Source: Peltaster fructicola (lineage: Eukaryota > Ascomycota > Dothideomycetes). From it: 64,000 nt of DNA. Below, piece after piece: positions 1-11,116 of the stretch (position 1 is its first letter; each line of letters starts with the position of its first letter). Location: contig CP051139.1 in the NCBI GenBank assembly GCA_001592805.2, positions 1,364,001-1,428,000 of the forward strand, in the 5' to 3' direction. A program made the position numbers and the translations under genes. Below the pieces are notes generated by a model. That model was not told where the DNA came from, did not search any database, and was given only the letters and a program-made list of their open reading frames with translations.

Positions 1-249
1 GAGGGTGATGCTCAGAATGGCGGCGGTGAGCTACAGACCACGCCAGGACCCAAAGGCAAGCTGGGCGGAGTGAGGTGGCGTGCAGATGCTCTGACACTCG
101 ATATTGGTCGTCAAACTACGCATGGCTCACTCGGTGAGATTGGCAGTCCTTTGCCAACTAAGAGCACTCCAGTAATTGGCTTTGGTGCTCCTGGCATGGG
201 TAGGTCTGGAGGGTCTGTCGGTGGCTGGCCATCATCACTCGGACACTAG
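1..249 (+). CDS. 3' end of an unidentified protein (partial)
   Basis: Frame 1 is open from the first base to a TAG at 247-249, giving the last 82 residues of a protein whose start lies outside the window. The visible part is Gly/Ser/Pro-rich and looks disordered. It has one short basic patch (GGVRWRAD) followed by a Thr/Gly stretch, and it ends in SSLGH. I see no catalytic motif or membrane segment. Codon choice resembles that of the neighbouring real genes, and no comparable frame is open on the other strand. I do not recognise the family. The start and any introns cannot be judged. Confidence 0.6.
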   Translation, partial: EGDAQNGGGELQTTPGPKGKLGGVRWRADALTLDIGRQTTHGSLGEIGSPLPTKSTPVIGFGAPGMGRSGGSVGGWPSSLGH

Positions 250-1709
250 GGCACAACTGTGCGGTCACTACGGTACTTGTTCTTCTTTTTAGCGTGGAGT
301 TCACACCCGCGTCCATAATGTACTCGGCAATCCATGCATTGGCTTGTGGCACTTTCTGCTCAGCACGATTCTACACTGTTTCACACATCTCACGTGCGTT
401 GTTTTGGCCCCAGCTCGCGGCAGCTTGCAGTCATATGCAAAGGAGCCGTTAGCGTAGTTTAGACGAAGATAGGTACGACTCTACATGCAGGTGAGATGAA
501 TGAATCATTGATGTCTTTTCGGCTTGTGCAAAGTGAAGTACAGCACTAACAGGGTGAGATGCGATCGATCTCGACTATTCTGCTACGAACGTGAGGAGCC
601 CGCAGGTCAGCCTTGCCACGCCGTAGGCACCTCGAGGGCGCGCTGGACTCCTTGCAGGTGAGCCCTCAGAGCCTCAAGTGTTACACCAGGAACATACTGT
701 ATGTGTCATCGCTGTCACTACATTCCGTCGCTGACCAGTTCGCTTTGCCCATCGGCTGTAGCTGAAATGATCGTTGTCATCGCAAGCTGCTCCTCATCCC
801 TAGTCCGGCCAAGCTGTACAGGCCTGCACAAGCGCATGTGTGATGTGGACCCATTATGACGGCCCTGCTCCAAGAGTCACACGAGTAATCATAGAGCTGT
901 TCAAGACATCGGCTCGTCGTTTGTCGTCCAGTCTGCCGTTGTGAATTTGGTAGCACAGCATCGAAGACTGTGTGGAACGCCGCCAGTAGACATTGCAAGC
1001 GACAGCCACGCTCAGGAGTGCTCGTTGCATCTCCTCCTACGACAACAAGCTCGTCTCTTGCATATATTCCTGACTCCACCATGAAAAAGTGAACCACTGA
1101 CGTGGAAGAGTTTCTTCACCGCAAAAATTAGTGCGTCACTAGCGTTGTCCTGTGAAGCGGCTGTGGTTGCATATCTCTTGCCCGTATCCAAAATTTTGTC
1201 ATTCTTCAACCTCAAACCACCACCCAAGACAACGAAGTCGCCAATACACAGCATACAGCTTTTCAACACATACCACATACTACTTCGTCAGATCAAGATG
1301 CCTCGGGCAGTCGGTGTGCAGTTCTAGATCGCCTTGCAGCCGAGAATTCCCCTTCTCGGCTGCTCAGGCTGGCTCTCGAGACCACATTTGACATACAACT
1401 TCAATTGATTGACGACGACTCACCTCACCCATTGCGTTGGCTGGCCACTTTCCCAGCTAGTTCATACAGCAGATCACGAAGTTACATCGTGAAGAGCATA
1501 CTCGGTCGAGGAATTCCTTGTTTGTTCACCCGCAAACTTTGACGAAGTACTGGCTTGACCACGAGTCTTCAATCCACTCGAATCAAGTCCTTCAACTCTT
1601 ACAACCACGCTGTCAACCGCCTGGATAGGCGGCACCTCGCGAGCGAAATAATATACACTCCGAACTCTCGTACCTTGAGACCACAACACATATTCAAAGC
1701 CAGTTCAGA
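250..1709. other. Intergenic region, no supported gene
   Basis: About 1.46 kb without a convincing gene. Short open frames on both strands lack conserved motifs and plausible codon use. The last ~450 bases are rich in C, A and T, like a fungal 5' leader for the gene at 1710. They contain a nine-codon upstream frame starting at 1299, which could be a small uORF. Confidence 0.5.
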
Positions 1710-3880
1710 ATGGCATATCCACGTACACCACGCAGGTCGACTGCGTCTGCAAGGCAGACAAGCAGCAAGGCAGGGAAGACATACCTCAAGAGTGCCTTGC
1801 GCACCACGAAGAGCAACACGACAGAAACGAGCTCTGATTATGACAGTAACGACGACGACGCAAACGATGACTCAGAGCACGATGGAAGTGAAGAAGAAGG
1901 AGATGAACAAGACGAAGAAGAGGACTCGGCAAGTGAGCCGGATGAAGAAATTCTGTCGAGATCCTATCCATTCGATTTCGACAACGATGGGAGCTTGACA
2001 GGAACTGAGGATGACATGGATATCGACATGATGCAGCCAAGATCGACCATAGGCCTCGAATTCGAAAAGTCTATGGAATTAGCAGATGCACATGCCTCTG
2101 TTGGCGCACAAGACTCAGACAACGAGGACTACGACGGGGTGAATGCTGTGAGCGAAGAAGAAGCCGACGATGATCAGTCTGAGGTTGATGTCCTCCGCGA
2201 GGCTGAACAAGACCTTATCGCAGAATTTGAAGAAACGGAATACACACGCACACCCGCAACAGACTCGCTGGCTACTGCCGACATGGACCAATTGGATCAC
2301 TCTCGTCGTGTCAGCTTCGACGATGGCGAGGACGGTCTTGCACTTCTGTCCGGGTTCAACATGAATGAAGACCCGTTTCAGGGTGCCGCTTTCATGAGCG
2401 ATACCTGGGGATCTCTCTGGGAAAATGCTGAGCTTGGCATCTGGCGAAAGCCTGGTGCTGACAACGAGATGCCTGCTATCACCAATAACAACAACAACAA
2501 TAGACAGAAGCGTGTCCGTTTCCAAGAGTCTACTGCAGCTTTGGCTCGCATAGCAAGCAATTCAAGCTCTGAGAGTAGTGATGACGAAGAAGCCGACCAG
2601 TTCCCCGATATCTTTATGGACCAAGCGGATCCTAAGATACAGCAGATCCTCGCCCGCGATGCTGACAGCGAGTGGAATGGTCTAAGCACTAACGGCAGCG
2701 ATGTTGAGTCTGTGTATGACTTTGAAGATGATGCTGACCGCTTTGCTTTTGAGCTCGATGAAGACAGCGGCTCCAGCGAAGCCGATGTCAGCAGTGAGTG
2801 TATGTTTGACCATCCTTTCCTTCTTTTAGTTCACGTCACTGACCTTTCAATCAAGCCGAAGATGACGGTGACGAAACTGAAGATGAGACAGTCGAGGAGC
2901 AGCAGGCCAAGATGCAACAGTTCCGCAAAGCAATGCGTGAAGCTGCTGCAACCAGTAAGCTGAGCACTCCTCGACCAGACAAGACGACACCGAGCTCGAG
3001 TACCAAAACTACTCCCAGCACTAAGCGTATTGTGACGCCGAAGTTTGGCAAAGGTCCTCGTCAGGGCACCTTTGTCTGCGATCCCACGAAAGCAACCTTG
3101 ACCACCGACCGATCTACGCGTAAGACGATCTTGTACCCGCCGAGTCAGCCATCAGCACAACACAAGGCCTTCTGGGACAGAGCAAAGTCTGCTGTGAAGG
3201 CCAGTGATGATAGCCCTCGTCCAGCGATAGCAATCCCAGCTCAAGTGAGGGACAACTCGCCAGAGCGCCCATTCACAGCTCGTGCCACGCTTGCAAGCAT
3301 GTTCGACGGTAGGATCGATGTTTTCGAGGATGCCGCTGTGCCTGCAGCTCAGGTTCCACAGCCCTTTCCTCGCTTTGCTCCGAGTCTCATGTCATCCTTT
3401 ACAAGTGTCGCAGACGAGAACAGCGATATGGATGCCGAGTATCCAGCAGAGTTCAGCAATATTCTGAATATGGAACAATTCCAAGACGACAGTTCAGATG
3501 TTGAGATGGCCACTCCAGGTGGAACACTGTCCGAAGAGCCTGCATTCCTGTCACAAGGAGTTGTTGGTTCTTTCAGACTCAATCAGCATCGAGCCAAGAT
3601 CGAAAGTTCTCTCGCATCGCATCCCGCCAAGCGAAATGCAACTGCAGAACACAACGCACTGCAGAATGGTCGTCGTGCTGCTGGCAATGCGCCGATCACA
3701 CCTGCTCGGAAGCGCCGCTCTAATAGCCAGGACTGGAACAGGACTGGATCTGGCGTGAAGAAGCCTTCGACTCCTGCTTTCAGCAGTCCGTTGATGGCTC
3801 GACGCCGACACTCGAGGGGTCAGTCTCTATCAGGCCGTCTGGAGCAGACGCTTACGCCAGATATATGGAAGAAGATGTAG
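1710..3880 (+). CDS. Acidic, disordered nuclear-type protein with two RVxF (PP1-docking-like) motifs
   Basis: Two exons, 1710-2793 and 2856-3880, joined over a 62-nt GTGAGT...CAAG phase-1 intron, give 702 residues. The first half is extremely acidic, with Asp/Glu/Ser runs around residues 40-75 and 290-400. The second half is basic and Ser/Pro/Thr-rich, with a KRR cluster near the end that could be a nuclear localisation signal. Two segments match the PP1 docking consensus [RK]-V-x-F: RRVSF near residues 199-203 and KRVRF near 267-271. A four- to five-residue Asn run (AAC/AAT microsatellite) sits just before the second. There is no folded catalytic domain. The acidic start followed by conserved-looking basic blocks loosely recalls IFH1-like transcription co-regulators, but I cannot confirm that. 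The intron is well supported because the frame continues acidic through the junction. Confidence 0.8.
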
Positions 3881-4384
3881 GCCATCATACTTTGTCACAT
3901 GGCGCGAAGGCGCTGTGTATCTTATCACAGCATGGGCGGCCAGGCGTTGAGTCTATTATTGTGTCAAGATACCCGTGGTATTTTCCTGTATCGTATGAAT
4001 GCTGGCTCATTTGAGGGCATGTCGATTAGTTGTAGCATATTTAGCGACCATCAATCAAAGTTCACTCACATCACATTCTCATGCCGAGTCTCTTCGACAG
4101 ATCATGGTCAAGCAGGCTCCTATAGAGAATTCTCTACACAATACTGAATACTTCAAGCGAATAGCACGCCTTCTAATGCTGTCTGTATGCCTCATGATTG
4201 GCAGCCGCAGATTCATCTCACGTGGCTACCGTATTGTGCCTACCCATGATGACACCAAGACCCCACGAGCCACAGTCTTTCTGCACTCACGAGTGTTGCA
4301 CCACGTCGTGCCATCTCATTTCAGTATCCTTTGCGCCTGGTCAGCGTGCGCTCCACGTACCGTTGTTCAGCAGTATACTCCAGC
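3881..4384. other. Intergenic region
   Basis: Terminator and promoter space between two genes on the same strand. Short open frames here have no recognisable content. I see no RNA gene or repeat. Confidence 0.5.
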
Positions 4385-5334
4385 ATGGCAACGACAACTG
4401 CGGCGCGGACGCAAGTCTTGGCGCAGTATGGCTTCTCGAAGCCATCCGAGGAGGATATTTTGGCAGCACTAAACTTGAGCCGTGAAGAGTTCTGCCGTCG
4501 TCATGGCTTCGATCGTGAGTTCCGCCTTCGTTCATTGCTCAGTGACTAATGTCTCCTCAAGCACAAAGCAAGACAGGACTCGACAAAGCTGCCAGGCAAC
4601 TGACATTGCACATGATCAGCGGTATTCAGAGAGAGCTGATATCGCGCGGTGTTGCTGCCGAAGATGCCTCAAGGACTGCTTTCGAAGCAGTTATCGATGA
4701 GGCCGCAGATTCGCCTCTTGATGACTCAAACAAAGGTTTTGCCAGAGGTCTTGAACATACCACCGAGGACGTCCAGCTCTTTCTCGCGATGAACAACGCG
4801 AATCGTCCACGCCTGACACAGCACGGCCCACTGGGCAATCTGCAGCATGGTCCAGGCAAGAATGCCATCCCGGATCCGTTTATAGGATGGCCAGGTCTGA
4901 GCCTAGACCTACTCGCAGTCCAGCCATCGAAGCCGGTCGACTTCGGCCGGACCAGCGCAGACCCAACGAAGAGCCCACCCAATTGTGTCGATCCGAAGTT
5001 GCTGCTCAGATCGCCACAAGCACCTCCGATGTCTGCACGCTCCATCACAACCGGATCGTTTGGCGAGCACACGGCTGGATGGTCGACTGAAACGGAGTAT
5101 GCAGTGCAAACCAGCATCAAAGTCGAGTCGACGCAGTCAAACGTACCCAGAGCATTGTCTGCCCCAGTGTCGTCGCCATCCTCGGCGCCGATCTGTCAGC
5201 GCACCGACTCCAGCAGAGATCCGCTTCCACAGAGTGGACAACTCAAGCGCCCGGCGCCTCCAGACATACAGAACTCGGGTAAGAAGCCTTGTATCTCTCA
5301 ACGTCCGAGCAACGCCCAGGAAGATTGGCTATAG
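4385..5334 (+). CDS. Hypothetical protein, disordered C-terminal half
   Basis: Exons 4385-4514 and 4562-5334 are joined over a 47-nt intron (GTGAGT donor, CTAAT branch, CTCAAG acceptor), giving 300 residues. The first ~100 residues look folded and helical, with segments such as SEEDILAALNLSREEF followed after the junction by DKAARQLTLHMISGIQREL. From about residue 120 the protein is rich in Ser, Pro and Thr. It ends with a short basic stretch (LKRPAPP...GKKPC) that could be a nuclear signal. I chose the ATG at 4385 because the helical part begins right after it and the sequence upstream in frame is unlike protein. I do not recognise the family. No signal peptide or membrane segment is present. 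A further intron near 5278 (GGTAAG) cannot be excluded and would change only the last residues. Confidence 0.65.
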
Positions 5335-5620
5335 AATGGGCCGTTGAAACTGCACGATTGCTCTTGAGCAAAGGATCGCACGCACTAAGCTGTTCCGACA
5401 AGCTGATGTGATCAATGGATTGTGGCACTGGCTGGACAGCATGAGGAGGGCAAAAGTAATGGGTGACGGAGTCGAAGATGGATATGTGATGAGCTGAGGG
5501 AGCTGCTCTGCATTCCGTATGTCGCTAGCTGTCTCGTCGGTCGGAACGTCGTTCGAAAAAGCGCAGGAGTTCATGGATCAGATTCGCTAAGGAGCATATC
5601 ATGTCGAGTGCCTGACAGGC

Positions 5621-6811
5621 TCAAGTATCCTTGAAGACAAAAATACCCTTACCACTCCTATAGCCTTCGAGTGTGCCCTGTACAGCATCGACAAGATCCT
5701 GCTGCTTAGCGTTTTGAGTCCAGACGACAGGCTGCGTTGGAGTATCCTTGAACTTGCCTTGCCTCGTGAGGTCCAGGATCTCATCAACGCATCGCTTCTT
5801 CTCTTCTGGGTTCTGATCGCTCCATTTGCTGACCCAGAATCCGGAGAAGTTAATGTTTTTGAAAATCAGGAGTGGCGTAGGAAGCGTTACAGGTTGCTTG
5901 CTCATGGCACCATAGGTAACCATATAACCAGATGGTGCGAGTGCCTTAGCCATAGCGTTAACCAGCTTGCCGCCGACACAATTCAGACCGAGCTTGATGG
6001 GCTCACGACCACCATTGGTGAGCTCTTTGACCTTCTCGCCGAAGCCACGCTCCTGCACTTCCTCGTCCGTGACGACAACATCTGCGCCGAGACTTTTCAA
6101 GTCATTGACCATCTCTTCCATGCCAGAATCCCTCTTACGCACGACATTGATGCTCTTGTATCCCCAGAGCTTGCCCAACTGAATGGCAGCACGACCGACA
6201 CCAGAGTTCGCGCCGTTCTGAATGAACCAGTCTCCAGGCGTAAGCTGTGCGAAATCTTTGAGCATGCGGTATGCAGTACAGGGATTGACTGAGACAGTGC
6301 CGACCTGCTCTGGAGTCAGCCCTTCCTTGTTGTCGATGACGAGTAGACCTTTCTCAGTCGTCTGGGCATGTGTCCTCCACGTGCCGAAACCAGGAGCTCT
6401 CTGAATGACCCAATCGCCCTTCTTCACACTCTTGACCGCGTTTCCTACGGCTAGGACTTCCGCAACACCTTCGTTACCTCCTATTGCGATCGGCTCGCTG
6501 GTGCTCATCGAAGTTGTGAAGGTGGGTTTGGAGGGATAGACACCCTGAATCTGATTGATGTCGGCTGGGTTTATTGGCGAGGCAAGGAAGCGCAGGGTCA
6601 AGAGATCTCCATGTGGTGGACTGATGCTGTGGCCATGCAGCGAGAGGACATCCTTGGGCTCGCCGTGATCTTTGAAAACAAGAGCTTTGGCTTGTTCATA
6701 GCCATAGACTGAAACACTTCGGCGTTGGGCGGCTTGTGATCCAACACGATAGACATGTGGTGTCCGGAGGATGCCAGCACTAGCTTGACGAGCTGCTCGA
6801 AAGGCTGGCAT
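5621..6811 (-). CDS. ETR1: Mitochondrial trans-2-enoyl-CoA/ACP reductase
   Basis: A 396-residue single-exon protein of the medium-chain dehydrogenase/reductase superfamily that matches fungal ETR1/MECR. It reduces trans-2-enoyl-ACP with NADPH in mitochondrial fatty acid synthesis, which supplies lipoate precursors. The first ~35 residues are Ala/Arg-rich without acids (start MPAFRAARQASAG), as expected for a mitochondrial presequence. I therefore prefer the ATG at 6811 over the in-frame codon further upstream. The segment NPADINQIQGVYPSKP carries the tyrosine known to act in catalysis in Candida Etr1. GANSGVGRAAIQLGK is the glycine-rich nucleotide-binding loop. The length and full collinearity suggest an intact gene. 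The large open frame on the opposite strand (5714-6292) is a shadow of this one. Confidence 0.95.
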   Translation of the reverse strand: MPAFRAARQASAGILRTPHVYRVGSQAAQRRSVSVYGYEQAKALVFKDHGEPKDVLSLHGHSISPPHGDLLTLRFLASPINPADINQIQGVYPSKPTFTTSMSTSEPIAIGGNEGVAEVLAVGNAVKSVKKGDWVIQRAPGFGTWRTHAQTTEKGLLVIDNKEGLTPEQVGTVSVNPCTAYRMLKDFAQLTPGDWFIQNGANSGVGRAAIQLGKLWGYKSINVVRKRDSGMEEMVNDLKSLGADVVVTDEEVQERGFGEKVKELTNGGREPIKLGLNCVGGKLVNAMAKALAPSGYMVTYGAMSKQPVTLPTPLLIFKNINFSGFWVSKWSDQNPEEKKRCVDEILDLTRQGKFKDTPTQPVVWTQNAKQQDLVDAVQGTLEGYRSGKGIFVFKDT

Positions 6812-7170
6812 TGTGTGAATTGTGCTAAGATAGGTAGGAGAGTCGAAGGTCAAAATATTAGACCGGATATGCTAGGCGCGAGACGACGTGACGTCGAGCT
6901 TGAACATTATGATGTGACCATGAGACATTTAATATCCCATGGCTGTACATACGCTCGAACGTCAAGTTATACAACACTTCGAGCAGCTTGTCTTGAGTCT
7001 TACTTGAGTTACGCTATCAAAAGGACATCGTGCTGTGCTCAAGTAGGACCACTCGCGGGAAAGTGAAATATATCAATGTGTTACAGGAGGGGAGAATGAG
7101 GACTTCCACATGTACTGCACACCTGCATACGACTAGAGCTAGATGTACATGTAGATGTGCTACGTGTGCT
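6812..7170. other. Intergenic region, ETR1 promoter side
   Basis: This is the 5' flank of ETR1 and the 3' flank of the dynamin-like gene. It contains ACATGT-rich sequence (around 7110-7160) but no gene, RNA or clear repeat. Confidence 0.45.
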
Positions 7171-9492
7171 TCAGATGCTGGCCTTGGTCACGACTGCCTT
7201 CGCCTTCTCAAGGGTGACAATGTTCTTCTTCAGGCGCACTCTCTTGCTTCTCACGCCGGGAGCCTCTCCAGCGATGATTTGCAGTTCTTCTGGCGTCAAG
7301 CCTGCGACGAATGCCGGTGACAACACTCCTAATGGTGAGTTAGGACCTGCTAGCAGGTTGTAGACCACAGCTTGTCCTGCGACATTGTCGACGAATCGTT
7401 TCAAGGCCACCTTGTAGTACGAGAACAGAATATCATGTATATCCTGCACAGTGTGATCTGCGTTGCTCATTGCATGGGTTTTGATAGCATCGGCAAGACG
7501 AACCCAGGAATCGTTCGTGTCCTTGGAAGCGACAGACTTGGCTTGCAACTGATCGGTGACTCTTCTCTGACGACTGATATAGGCACATTAGCTTGTTCCT
7601 TGGATCAGAATTGACTTGCAGACTTACGACTTCTGAAGATTGTCGTTGAAATAGTGGTTCAACGTGAGCAGGATTGTATCCCTTTCGACAGACAATATGA
7701 ACTTGACCTGTTCAACTGCTGACTTGTATCTGTCGACGAGTCGTTCCAAGATGGTGTCAAGCAAGCGCGAACGCAAAGTCTTGTCAAGAGTGACGTGCTC
7801 AAGTGCCGTTGTGATACACTGATGCACAAGCACAATAACGTCGCTGACAAAGCCAAGGCTGAGACTGGTCCAATTCGAGCTCTGCTCTCTCATGAATGGT
7901 GCAAGTATTGCTGGGTCAAAGGTGCCAAGTTCGAAACCTCGGCACCTATTGTAGGTCTCGCTCAACCAAGAGAGGATATTCTCATCCTTGTGCGATACAG
8001 TCTCGGATGTGTGGAGGATATCAGCTATCTCCGCGAGATTGCTTGTGTATCTTGTGGTCAGGCCGTCCATGACGGTGTCGGTACTGTCCGTCCCTTTGTT
8101 GTAGAGTGCCTTCTCGTCGTCCGTGGGCTCAGAATTTGTCTTATGAAAGAAGTACGTATGACCATGAGAGGTGATGTCTTCCCGGAAATGTTCCATACGA
8201 CCAGCCACTTCTGTTGCTAGTCTCAAGCTTGGCAGGGCGTCGAACGTGCTGTCCAACGCAGATCTACCATCAATTGCCTTGCTCATGAGAGTCTGGAACT
8301 TCATCGATAGGTCAATCAAGTGGGCTGCTTGAGAGGCAGGAGTCGATCTTTCAGGTCCCATAGCGGCCAAGAGCTTCGCATTAGCAGTCAGCTTCTTGGA
8401 TACCTCCATGCCGACCTAGTGACTAAGGTTAGTAGGCAATTCACACGAGATCATCTATAGCATCTACCTTTGGAAACTCCCGTCTGATCAGGCTCGACAA
8501 GACCTCGTTCAGTCTTGGTCGTAGAGATTGAATGCCAGTCTTGGAAGCATCGAGTGTATTCCAGGGCGCAGTGGTGCGGAAGAAATTGGCCTCAAGATCA
8601 TCTCTTTTCGTGTTGGGATTTCCAAGCTCTTGCTGACCTGGATTGCGAATGACATGCCAACCAAGTTGCACTTTGAAAGCATGACCTTCAACCATGGCGA
8701 GCACATTGCGTTCAGCGCCTTTGTCGACGAGGTCAGGCTTTGTCAAGATACCGAGAGTCCTGTCGCCGTCAGGATCCACGTCGCTCGCCATCTCGAGGAT
8801 GCCTTGTGTGGCCGCATCCACGTTGGCTGGGACGACAGTCAGCATGATAGTCCTCGGATTCTTCATATATCCTAGCACCATGTTCTCGACTAAGGCGATG
8901 TCTGCCTTTGTTGTGAGACCGGCTGTTGTACTCTTGAAGATGCCAGGCACATCAATGACGCTGAGATGCATTTGAGAAGGACCGGAGATGCTGAGACGTA
9001 GGACACTGTCAGAGAAGGTTGGTTTGTTGCTTGCCAATTCACCAGGCTTTGCCAAACCTAGGACATCATGGACCTGGAAGTGTCAGCATGAGCATGATGC
9101 GAGGTTCAACACCTTCATACCTCTTTCATGATCTTCGAAAAGGTAGCCGAGTCGAGAGACTTTAGATTGGAATGTCCCCATTGTGTCTGTACTGCGTGTT
9201 GTTCGGGTGTTGCCTTGGCACCTGGTATGACCGACACGGAGATATGCTCTGTGGGAGATCGTTTGAAGATAAACTGTGTTGCAAAGCGAGTGCAGAGACC
9301 ACTGTCGCGAGGGAACGGCTTGTCTACAAGGCCTTCCAGGACGCTACTCTTCCCTGAAGACTGTTCGCCAACGACAACGATCTGAGGAAGATCGATAAGG
9401 TCTCCTACACCACATGCGAAGAGCTTGTCAATCTTTCCGAGCAATGGTGCGTCCGACAAGCCATACTCGTTGGCATCGGTGGGCGTCGACAT
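7171..9492 (-). CDS. Dynamin-like GTPase (Mx/Vps1-type, no PH domain)
   Basis: Four exons on the minus strand (9492-9121, 9073-8468, 8415-7628, 7573-7171) encode 722 residues. The introns of 47, 52 and 54 nt all have GT-AG ends. The GTPase domain carries G1 GEQSSGKSS (about residues 42-50), the G2 threonine in CTRFAT, G3 DVPGI and G4 TKPD. A long helical middle/stalk follows. The C-terminal 90 residues resemble a GTPase effector domain. No PH or proline-rich domain is present, so it resembles the small fungal dynamin-like proteins often labelled Mx-like rather than classical endocytic dynamin. The start at 9492 places the GTPase core right at the N-terminus; 28 further upstream codons are open but look like leader. 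Its exact membrane target cannot be told from sequence. Confidence 0.92.
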
Positions 9493-10515
9493 GATTTGGC
9501 AGTTATGTTGTTGACGTTGAGTGATTGAGGAAATGAAGGACGGACGATGCCAGCTACTTATGTGGCGATGCCGCACACGAGACCTCTCGGCTGCATCGAC
9601 CTATGCTTGAGGCTACGGGGGATGGTGTTTGTATTGTGTTGATGTCAGTGTCGACTGCGCGTGTTTGGAAGAAAATGCTGTGCTCGTTTGACTCTTAGTG
9701 TTGAACGCACCTTCCCTATACATGAATCCTGCACTCTGGGCGTCTAGGCAACGTTACAGGCTTGCTTACAATGTCGGTCTGCTTTGAAGGTCCCTAACTG
9801 CGAGACACAGTCTTTCAGCACTCATTATGACCTGCACTCATGTCCGACAATCGATATTTGGCCTGGTCAGGACTTGCATATCATATCCACGGAAGCATAG
9901 GTCTCACACTTCGCCAGTGTGTCCGTTTACATGCAGTTCGCATGGATCCAGAGGCTCAATGATCGACTGCTGCAAGAATGTCGTAGATCAGACAAACAGG
10001 TAATATATGTAAGTCGCTATCCTTACCCTGGCGCACGCAGGACAACAGCTGTCGAGCATTTTGACGTAAGGACGTTCCATCCCTTGTCGAGCCAGCTACA
10101 GCTGTTGCTCAGTACCCCGAGCAAGACTATGATGTCTCGACCACACGTCAGGTTCGAGGAAACAGAAGATGAAGCTTTGAGCGTCGTCAAACGACTCCTT
10201 TTTAGACTAATACACCTTCACAAGGCCCAAAGCTTGGCCTAGCTCTGCGTCCCGAAACAAGCATGGATCAGCTCATCCTCTTGATTGCACACGTGCAGCA
10301 CTGCATCGACTGATCTCGCTCTACCAGATGCGCCGGCTTGGGAAATCAAACATGCTGTGCTTCGTACGCTTGTCCGTCTACGTCACAGCTTGTTGACGCG
10401 TCGACTTTCAACAAGCTCTTATGTTTATTCTTGTTTCCTCCCGGCCTAGCTCTCACAGCTTCACCATCTCATCCTCATCACATCCAGAGCTCACAAGCTT
10501 CTCGACGATAACAAG
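9493..10515. other. Intergenic divergent promoter region
   Basis: About 1 kb separating the divergently transcribed dynamin-like gene and the Pmp3-like gene. Short open frames (for example 9919-10242) show no domain or plausible codon use. The last ~100 bases are pyrimidine-rich, typical of a fungal leader. Confidence 0.5.
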
Positions 10516-11027
10516 ATGCGCAAATACACCGCTGCCCAGATTATTGGGTTCATCCTCTCGTTCCTGCTTCCTCCTCTTGCGATTTGGTTCACAGAGGGTT
10601 TTGGCATTGACTTCTGGATCAATGTTATACTGTGTTTCCTCGGTAAGAACATCCAAGACCTCAGACGAGAAGACATAGCTGACATGTCGTCCACAGGATT
10701 CATCCCAGGCTCCATCCACGCTACTTGGGTCTGGATCGTCTGGATTGAGCGCAAGTGGAAGACGCACCATGGAGAGGAGGTGACCACTCACCCACTCCTC
10801 ATCTTCAGCAAGGAGTTCGAGCAGCGTAGTCGATGGAAGGGCAACGGACAAGATGGCATTTTTGGTGAGTCGCTGTTCGGCAGGCGCATCAAGCAGTCCC
10901 TGACTCAACTACAGGCTACATCGATGATAACATCAAGGGCGGCGAGGGCCGACCAAACACTGTCGGTGGTACTATCGATCCTCACCAGGCAGCTCCAATC
11001 TCGCATGGTCACACCAATGCTGTATAA
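10516..11027 (+). CDS. Pmp3/SNA-family small membrane protein (UPF0057)
   Basis: Three exons (10516-10642, 10697-10864, 10915-11027) with 54- and 50-nt introns encode 135 residues. The first 55 residues are the Pmp3 signature: hydrophobic helix, then PPLAIWFTEGFGIDFWINV, then CFLGFIPGSIHATWVW, split by intron 1. Yeast Pmp3/Sna relatives sit in the plasma or vacuolar membrane and affect membrane potential and salt or stress tolerance. The hydrophilic tail (about 80 residues) makes this protein resemble the longer SNA2/SNA4 types rather than the 55-residue Pmp3. Reading through intron 2 also stays open, but the spliced form gives a Gly/Asn/His-rich tail with a nearby stop, which is typical. It ends 89 bp from the convergent trehalase stop codon. 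Confidence 0.9.
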
Positions 11028-11116
11028 GCACGCGAGTCTTAAATCAAGATCACGGCACGAAGGACGCAGTAATATAAGATACCCACAATTTAGATGAGAT
11101 TGACCTCAGCGATATT

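Noticed and set aside
4626-5120. 164-codon minus-strand open frame
   Set aside because: Antisense to the spliced gene at 4385-5334; low-complexity text and no domain.
5714-6292. 192-codon plus-strand open frame
   Set aside because: It lies antisense within ETR1, has no motif, and its codons mirror those of the real gene.
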